The notes under the pieces: model-generated
What the model saw: the letters and a program-made list of their open reading frames with translations, nothing else
Databases searched by the model: none
What the model was told of the DNA's origin: nothing
Made by a program: the position numbers and the translations under genes
Assembly: GCF_022919075.1 (NCBI RefSeq)
Contig: NZ_CP095078.1
Coordinates: 2,294,001-2,358,000, forward strand
Origin: Nocardioides sp. W7
GTDB lineage: Bacteria; Actinomycetota; Actinomycetes; Propionibacteriales; Nocardioidaceae
Reading direction: 5' to 3'
DNA: 64,000 nt
Shown: piece after piece, positions 59,021 through 64,000 of the stretch
Numbering within the stretch: position 1 is the stretch's first letter
Layout: every line of letters begins with the position of its first letter

Positions 59021-62000
59021 ATGTCTGCCTTGCACCCCCCGATGCGGGGGGTTCGCCTCCTGGTCGTGTCTCTCGTGGCCGTGGCGCTCACTCTCCTGGG
59101 ACTCACCGTCACCGCCAGCACCGCGCAGGCCGCCGACGAGGTCGTCGTCCCGGACGCGAACTTCAAGGCGGTGCTCAACGCCGCGATCGCTACCGCGACC
59201 AGCACGAGCCGCACGCCCGATCAGGACATCACCCCTGCCGACGCGCTGACGGTCACCGCGATCGACACCGGGTATGTCGATGATGCTCCGATCGCCACGC
59301 TCACCGGGCTGGAGGCGTTCACCAACGTCACCACCCTGGCAATTACGCGCGCAGGGAGCACTGCTACCGACTTGCGGCCGATCGGCAGTCTCAGAGGTCT
59401 TACGTCGCTGCAGACGTCTTTGCCAGTCACCAGCCTGGACGGACTCGAGAGCGTCACCAACCTGAACATTCTTCAAATCGCCAGCGCCCAACTGACGGAC
59501 GTCTCCGCGCTGTTGCAGCTGACCCAGCTGACGAATGTCACCATTCAAGAGGCCGCACGGTTGAAGGACATCTCGGCTGTCGCCGCGTCGAAGGGCACTA
59601 TCGTGCGCCTCACCCTGCAGGACACGGCAGTTGAGGACATCAACTTCCTTGAGGGCTTCAAGAACGTTGGGAATCTTGTTCTCCCTCGCAATCGGATTGA
59701 GGATGTTTCCGTCTTCGGGAGGTTCGACGACTCATACAAGCTCAACGATACGAAGAGCAACCGGTTGACCCTCAGCGGAAACAGGATCCGGGACTTTTCC
59801 CCGGTGGTGGCCTTCCGCAACCTCAAGGGATTCAACTTCGGCCCGACAGCAGCCGCCAGCGGACAGTCGATCTACGTCGGACCCTACGACGCAGTGAACG
59901 GCGTGACGGTGCCGCTCAAGAGCGGCCCACACATTCTCAACAACCCGCCTGCCACTCCGGTGATCACGCCGGCGGGTACTGGTACCTACGACCCTGCGAC
60001 AGGCATGCTGACCTCGGCTGATCCGGCGGCGACGTTCGTGACGGTGAGCCCGAACTGGACGATCAACTTCTCCGAGGCGCCCGACAAGCTTGCAGCGTTG
60101 CGGGTCAATGAGGTTGAGTCGAATGGGGATGCGGTCAATGGTGACTGGGTCGAGCTCTATAACCCAGGCAGCAGCGCCTTGGATCTGGGCGGCCTCGTGG
60201 TCGCCGACAACGACGACACCCACAAGATCACGGTGCCGGCCGGCACCAAGATCCCGGCCATGAGCTACCGGGCGATTCGTACCGACGACCCGGCTGTGGC
60301 CGGGCAGTTCGGTCTGGGCGGCGGCGATTCGGTGCGGGTCTTCGCACCCGGTACGACGGATCTGACGACGGCTCCGATCGATTCGTACTCGTGGACGGCG
60401 CACGCGACGACGACTTACGGGCGAACGGTGCCCGGCGCCGGTTTCTGGGCGACGACCAGTGTTGGCACATTCGGTGCGGTCAACGAGTTCCCGCCGCCGA
60501 CGGCCATCCCGACCGTCGCGACCACCGGTGACGCGACCAGCATCAACGGATCCGCGAAGCTGACCGCGACGGTCACCAAGCCCGACAGCACCGAGGTGGC
60601 CACCGACGCCACCGGCACTGTGGTGTTCGCGGTCGGCGGCACGGATGTGTCGGGTCCGGTCACGGTGACGGGCGGCAAGGCCGAGTGGACGGCCACCGGC
60701 CTGGCGGGTTCCCCGTCCGGCACAGCGCATCAGGTCACCGCCCGGTATGTCTCGTCCGGTGAAAGCGACCCCTACGATGACTCGGTCGCGAGTGCACAGT
60801 TCACGGTGACGGTCACGATTCTGGAGTTCGCCGGCGCCCCGACCCTGTCGACCGCCACCCCGGGCTACTGCGACACCGTCACGTCCAGCGTCGCGGGCAT
60901 CACTCAGGCCCCGGAGCAGGTTGGCTACCAGTGGCAGATGTTCAATGGCAACGGCTATGGCAACATCGCCGGGGCGACGAGCGCGAGTCACCCGATGTAC
61001 ACCGTCAACGGCACCACGGTGGACGTCGCGTCGCGGCCGTACCGGCTGCAGGTGACAGCAGTCCGGGCCGGCTACGTGACCAAGACCTGGACGCTGGAGA
61101 CCACGGCCGTCGCGAGTGACGTGTGGAGTGCGGAGTCCAAGAAGGCTGCGGTGTTGAGCACGTCGACCCCGAAGGTGGGGGAGACGATCACCGCGACGCA
61201 TCAGGGGTGGGACACGTGTTTCCCGGCCGCGCTGAACTACGAGCCGGGGTATGCGTACCAGTGGCTGCGCGACGGTCAGCCGATCACCGGTGCGACTGAT
61301 GAGGTGGCCGGAGGCGTCGGCGGTGCCGGACCCAAGCAGGTCTCCTACGCCGTGACCCCCGCGGACGCCGGGCGCAAGATATCGCTGCAGGTCAGAGGCA
61401 TCAGGCCCGCTGTCCAGTTCGAGGGTTCCACGACTGAGTCCACTGCGACTGCTGCGGTGGCTGCGGGTGCGTTCACGAACTCACCGGTTCCTGCGGTCGA
61501 CAACGTGTCGCCGAAGGTCGGCGACAAGCTGACGGCGTCGACAGCGGCGTGGTCGCCGGTCGCTGCGTTCGCGTATCAGTGGTTGCGTGACGGTGCGCCG
61601 ATCACGGGTGCGACCTCTGCGTCGTACACAACGACGGCTGCTGATGCCGATCACGCGTTGAGTGTGAAGGCCACCGGCACTGCCGAGGGGTACGCGACTA
61701 CCGAGAAGACGTCGGCGGCGACGGCGAAGGTTGCCAGGCTGGTGTTCGCCGGCACTTCGGTGCCGGTGATCGGTGGCGGCACACCGACCGTGGGTGACAC
61801 GCTCACAGCGACTGTTGCTCCGTGGGCGCCGGTGGCGTCGTTCACGTGGCAGTGGCTGCGTGATGGTCAGCCGATCGCCGGGGCTACCGCTGCGTCGTAC
61901 CCGGTGACCGCTGCCGACCAGGGGCGTGCGCTGAGCGTCCGGGTGACCGGGGCCGCTGCGGGCTACGAGCCGCGTTCGGTGACCTCGCAGTCGACCGCGG

Positions 62001-62377
62001 CAGTGGCGGCCAAGGCGCCGGCCCAGGTCGCCGACGCGGTGCGGTCGTCGTACGTGGTGAAGATCAAGGCGCTCAAGGGCAAGAAGCTGCAGGTCATCAT
62101 CACCGCCCAGGGCGTGCCGGCCAGTCGACTCGACTCCAAGGCCACGCTCAAGCTGGCCGGCGTCAAGGGCAGCTACCGGGTGACCCTGAAGAACGGCAGG
62201 GCCACGATCGCTACCGGCCGGAAGGCCAAGCTGCTGAAGAAGGGCGCCAAGGTCAAGGCGACCCTCGCCCTCCCGGGGCTGGTCTTCGCGACGACCACGG
62301 CGACGCCCGCCACGGTGACGACCACCACCTACACGGTCGCGAAGGTGACCAAGAAGGTCACGGTCAAGCTCAAGTAG
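59021..62377 (+). CDS. Internalin-like LRR surface protein with lamin-tail and Ig-like repeats
   Basis: Exported protein of 1118 residues (signal peptide about 1-38). Leucine-rich repeats fill about 75-280 (LTGLEAFTNVTTLAI, LRGLTSLQ, LESVTNLNIL and so on), then a linker, a lamin-tail domain (about 358-486: RVNEVESNGDAVNGDWVELY), an Ig-like unit, and four repeats with YQW-L-RDG-x-PI-x-GAT cores (about 604-1000). A Lys-rich Ig-like C-terminus ends in KVTVKLK. No sorting motif is seen. GAGGAAA precedes the ATG. It likely mediates adhesion or polymer binding; the target is unknown. The LRR part is more AT-rich than its flanks. Confidence 0.87.
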   Translation: MSALHPPMRGVRLLVVSLVAVALTLLGLTVTASTAQAADEVVVPDANFKAVLNAAIATATSTSRTPDQDITPADALTVTAIDTGYVDDAPIATLTGLEAFTNVTTLAITRAGSTATDLRPIGSLRGLTSLQTSLPVTSLDGLESVTNLNILQIASAQLTDVSALLQLTQLTNVTIQEAARLKDISAVAASKGTIVRLTLQDTAVEDINFLEGFKNVGNLVLPRNRIEDVSVFGRFDDSYKLNDTKSNRLTLSGNRIRDFSPVVAFRNLKGFNFGPTAAASGQSIYVGPYDAVNGVTVPLKSGPHILNNPPATPVITPAGTGTYDPATGMLTSADPAATFVTVSPNWTINFSEAPDKLAALRVNEVESNGDAVNGDWVELYNPGSSALDLGGLVVADNDDTHKITVPAGTKIPAMSYRAIRTDDPAVAGQFGLGGGDSVRVFAPGTTDLTTAPIDSYSWTAHATTTYGRTVPGAGFWATTSVGTFGAVNEFPPPTAIPTVATTGDATSINGSAKLTATVTKPDSTEVATDATGTVVFAVGGTDVSGPVTVTGGKAEWTATGLAGSPSGTAHQVTARYVSSGESDPYDDSVASAQFTVTVTILEFAGAPTLSTATPGYCDTVTSSVAGITQAPEQVGYQWQMFNGNGYGNIAGATSASHPMYTVNGTTVDVASRPYRLQVTAVRAGYVTKTWTLETTAVASDVWSAESKKAAVLSTSTPKVGETITATHQGWDTCFPAALNYEPGYAYQWLRDGQPITGATDEVAGGVGGAGPKQVSYAVTPADAGRKISLQVRGIRPAVQFEGSTTESTATAAVAAGAFTNSPVPAVDNVSPKVGDKLTASTAAWSPVAAFAYQWLRDGAPITGATSASYTTTAADADHALSVKATGTAEGYATTEKTSAATAKVARLVFAGTSVPVIGGGTPTVGDTLTATVAPWAPVASFTWQWLRDGQPIAGATAASYPVTAADQGRALSVRVTGAAAGYEPRSVTSQSTAAVAAKAPAQVADAVRSSYVVKIKALKGKKLQVIITAQGVPASRLDSKATLKLAGVKGSYRVTLKNGRATIATGRKAKLLKKGAKVKATLALPGLVFATTTATPATVTTTTYTVAKVTKKVTVKLK

Positions 62378-62391
62378 CACCCCTGCGGAAG

Positions 62392-62421
62392 GCCCCGCCG
62401 GTCCCACGGGACTGGCGGGGC
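62392..62421. terminator. Hairpin between the two internalin-like genes
   Basis: Positions 62392-62404 pair with 62409-62421 (13 bp with one G-U), leaving a 4-nt loop (CACG). It lies 15 nt after the stop of the first gene and 48 nt before the second start, and would separate the transcripts. Confidence 0.75.
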
Positions 62422-62468
62422 ACTCCGTCCGTCAGCCCTGCCCTGCCTCGCCCCTGGAGACCGCCGTC

Positions 62469-64000
62469 ATGCCCTCCCACTCGTCCTTCCACCGTCTGCT
62501 GAGCACGGCCCTCGTCGTCCTGCTGGCGCTGGCCGCCCTCGCCCTCGCCCTCGCCCCGGCGACCGCACCGCGCGCCGACGCGGCCGACACCGACGTGGTC
62601 GCCCTCCCCGACCCGGCGCTGAAGCGGGCGATCAACACCGCGCTCGGTGCCGGTCGCGAACCCGGCCGGGACGTCACCGTCGCCGAGGCGCAGACCGTGC
62701 GGACCCTGAACGCCGGCGCCGACCCGGTCTCCGAGCTGACCGGCCTCCAGGCCTTCACCGGTCTCACCAGCCTCACCGTGACCGGCCGGCGCGACCTGAC
62801 CGACGCCAGCCCGCTGGCCGGGCTGAGGCTCACCAGCCTGGAGATCAGGGGCGGTGCACTGCAGGGAACCCTCGACAGCATCGCCGCGATCAGCTCGCTC
62901 ACCTCCCTCACGCTGGGCGACGACGGGATCTTCGACGTCGCGCTGCTCATCCGCTTGACCGCTCTACGGACTCTGAGGTTGGAGCAGAACCAGATCGCCG
63001 ACATCTCCTCGCTGGCGCAGCTCACGTCAGTTACCGGGTTCGACCTGTCGGCCAACCGCATCACCGACGTGACCCCAGTCTCCAGGCTGACAAATCCGAC
63101 CTACCTGTACCTGTCGGACAACCGGATCGAGGACGTCACGCCCCTCGCCCGATACTCGAGCCTCAAGCTGGGGACGACCGGCGGGGCGTTGAAGGTCGAC
63201 GGCAACCGGATCAGTGATCTCTCGACCTTCCTCACGTTCACGAGCAAGCCCGCGAACACTGGTCAGTCGGTCTACGCCGGCGCTTACCAGCCAGGCGGCA
63301 TCCAGGTGCCGCTGGCTCGCGCGGATTCCCGCGTGCTACCGATCGCCGCGGCCAACGCGAACGAGGGAGCCTACGACCAGGCCACGAAGACGCTGACCCT
63401 GACGAACGCGTCGGCGACCAGCATCGACATCTCACCCAGTTGGACGGTGCTCCTGTCCGAGACACCAACTGATCCGACCATCGCCGGCATTGCTGGCTTC
63501 GGTCAGACGCTCAAGGCGTCGGCAGAGAGCGTCGCCAGGCCCACATGTGAATCGGCTTTCCAGTGGCAGCGCGAGGGCATCGACATCACAGGTGCTACCG
63601 ACGAGCGTTACCAGGTCACTGCGGCCGACGTCGGCAGCCGCCTGACGGTGCGCGTGACATGCGGCTCACAGGAGGGCGTCTCCGCCCCCACCGCGTCGGT
63701 GACCGGCACGACGCCGGGTGCCCCCGCGATCGTCCCGAGCCAGACCGCGCTGAGCGGTGTGCTCGGTGACCCGACCAACCCCGGCATCACGATCAATGTC
63801 GGCCAGACCGACGCGGCCGGCAACAGGGTGGATCCCTCGAAGCTCACGCTGACCGCTACGTCGGACGCCCCCGGCGTGCTGCCGGTCTCCGGTGTCACCT
63901 TCTCCGGCTCGGGAGGCACGCGCACGGTGGCCTTCGCCCCGGTGGGTCGCGGCTACACCAATATGCAGTTCACGGTCACCGGTCCTAACGGCCAGACATC
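62469..64000 (+). CDS. Second internalin-like LRR protein, 5' part
   Basis: The frame from ATG 62469 stays open to the window end (at least 510 residues), so the gene continues beyond. It has a signal peptide (LALVVLL-type core, ending ADA), an opening VVALPDPALKRAINTALGAG that matches the paralogue upstream, and leucine-rich repeats (LTGLQAFTGLTSLTV, LTALRTLRLEQNQIADISSL, LTSVTGFDLSANRITDVTPV). A QWQREGIDITGATDERYQVT unit follows, the same type as the other protein's repeats, then an Ig-like start. The pair arose by tandem duplication and divergence. Confidence 0.87.
   Translation, partial: MPSHSSFHRLLSTALVVLLALAALALALAPATAPRADAADTDVVALPDPALKRAINTALGAGREPGRDVTVAEAQTVRTLNAGADPVSELTGLQAFTGLTSLTVTGRRDLTDASPLAGLRLTSLEIRGGALQGTLDSIAAISSLTSLTLGDDGIFDVALLIRLTALRTLRLEQNQIADISSLAQLTSVTGFDLSANRITDVTPVSRLTNPTYLYLSDNRIEDVTPLARYSSLKLGTTGGALKVDGNRISDLSTFLTFTSKPANTGQSVYAGAYQPGGIQVPLARADSRVLPIAAANANEGAYDQATKTLTLTNASATSIDISPSWTVLLSETPTDPTIAGIAGFGQTLKASAESVARPTCESAFQWQREGIDITGATDERYQVTAADVGSRLTVRVTCGSQEGVSAPTASVTGTTPGAPAIVPSQTALSGVLGDPTNPGITINVGQTDAAGNRVDPSKLTLTATSDAPGVLPVSGVTFSGSGGTRTVAFAPVGRGYTNMQFTVTGPNGQT

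Overview
The window is high-GC DNA (about 70-73% G+C by eye) with dense, often overlapping genes and frequent GTG/TTG starts. The gene set points to an actinobacterium: a translational ileS T-box with an ultrashort stem I, a methyltransferase/sigE/rseA/htrA block, DUF3117 and DUF3618 proteins, a WS/DGAT-type acyltransferase, an F420-type LLM oxidoreductase and a class E sortase. A Nocardioides-like genus (Nocardioidaceae) is my best inference, not a proof. I saw no rRNA, tRNA, CRISPR array, transposase or integrase.

Layout. 0-5.2 kb: end of a LigD-phosphoesterase-like gene, a PepSY lipoprotein, a Uma2 nuclease, and the T-box-controlled isoleucyl-tRNA synthetase ending in a 17-bp hairpin shared with the convergent operon. 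5.2-9.8 kb: a DrrAB-type exporter diverging from its TetR regulator across two operators, then a DUF559 gene bracketed by two near-identical 46-bp hairpins, then an LLM oxidoreductase. 9.8-16.2 kb: mostly housekeeping genes (dapE, LOG family, DivIVA-domain protein, M14 peptidase, enoyl-CoA hydratase, DUF3117, leucyl aminopeptidase). 16.2-22.1 kb: MarR/MMPL efflux pair, then the cell-envelope stress block (methyltransferase, sigE with an autoregulatory-looking promoter, anti-sigma factor, HtrA protease). 22.1-30.4 kb: HTH, CpaB-like and CpaE-like genes, a multi-TM protein with a small lipoprotein, an acyltransferase, and pruA. 30.5-37.7 kb: tryptophan dioxygenase, peroxiredoxin, a four-gene cobalt/nickel ECF transporter with a possible Nur-type operator, an orphan GroES-like protein, and a Ser/Thr kinase with a lysine-rich tail.

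37.7-44.6 kb holds a 1739-residue secreted metallophosphoesterase with a three-fold cysteine-paired N-terminal repeat, and a NicO-type nickel/cobalt exporter with a histidine loop plus its secreted partner. 44.6-53.1 kb looks like an organosulfur region: LysR and sulfurtransferase, an SsuD-like monooxygenase, an SfnB/DszC-like flavoprotein, a ketopantoate-reductase-like gene, and on the other strand a hydrolase, an FAD oxidase and a flavin reductase. It is eroding: a 3' stub of a second LLM monooxygenase, a 3' stub of an ABC exporter and a frameshift in the flavin reductase are all visible.

53.1-64 kb is a surface/secretion region: a secreted lipase, a lectin-like protein with an LADTG sorting signal divergent from a class E sortase, an AraC regulator, and two tandem internalin-like leucine-rich-repeat proteins, the second cut by the window end. 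The best leads are the hairpin-bracketed DUF559 gene, the cysteine-paired repeat of the metallophosphoesterase, and the sortase/LRR surface region.
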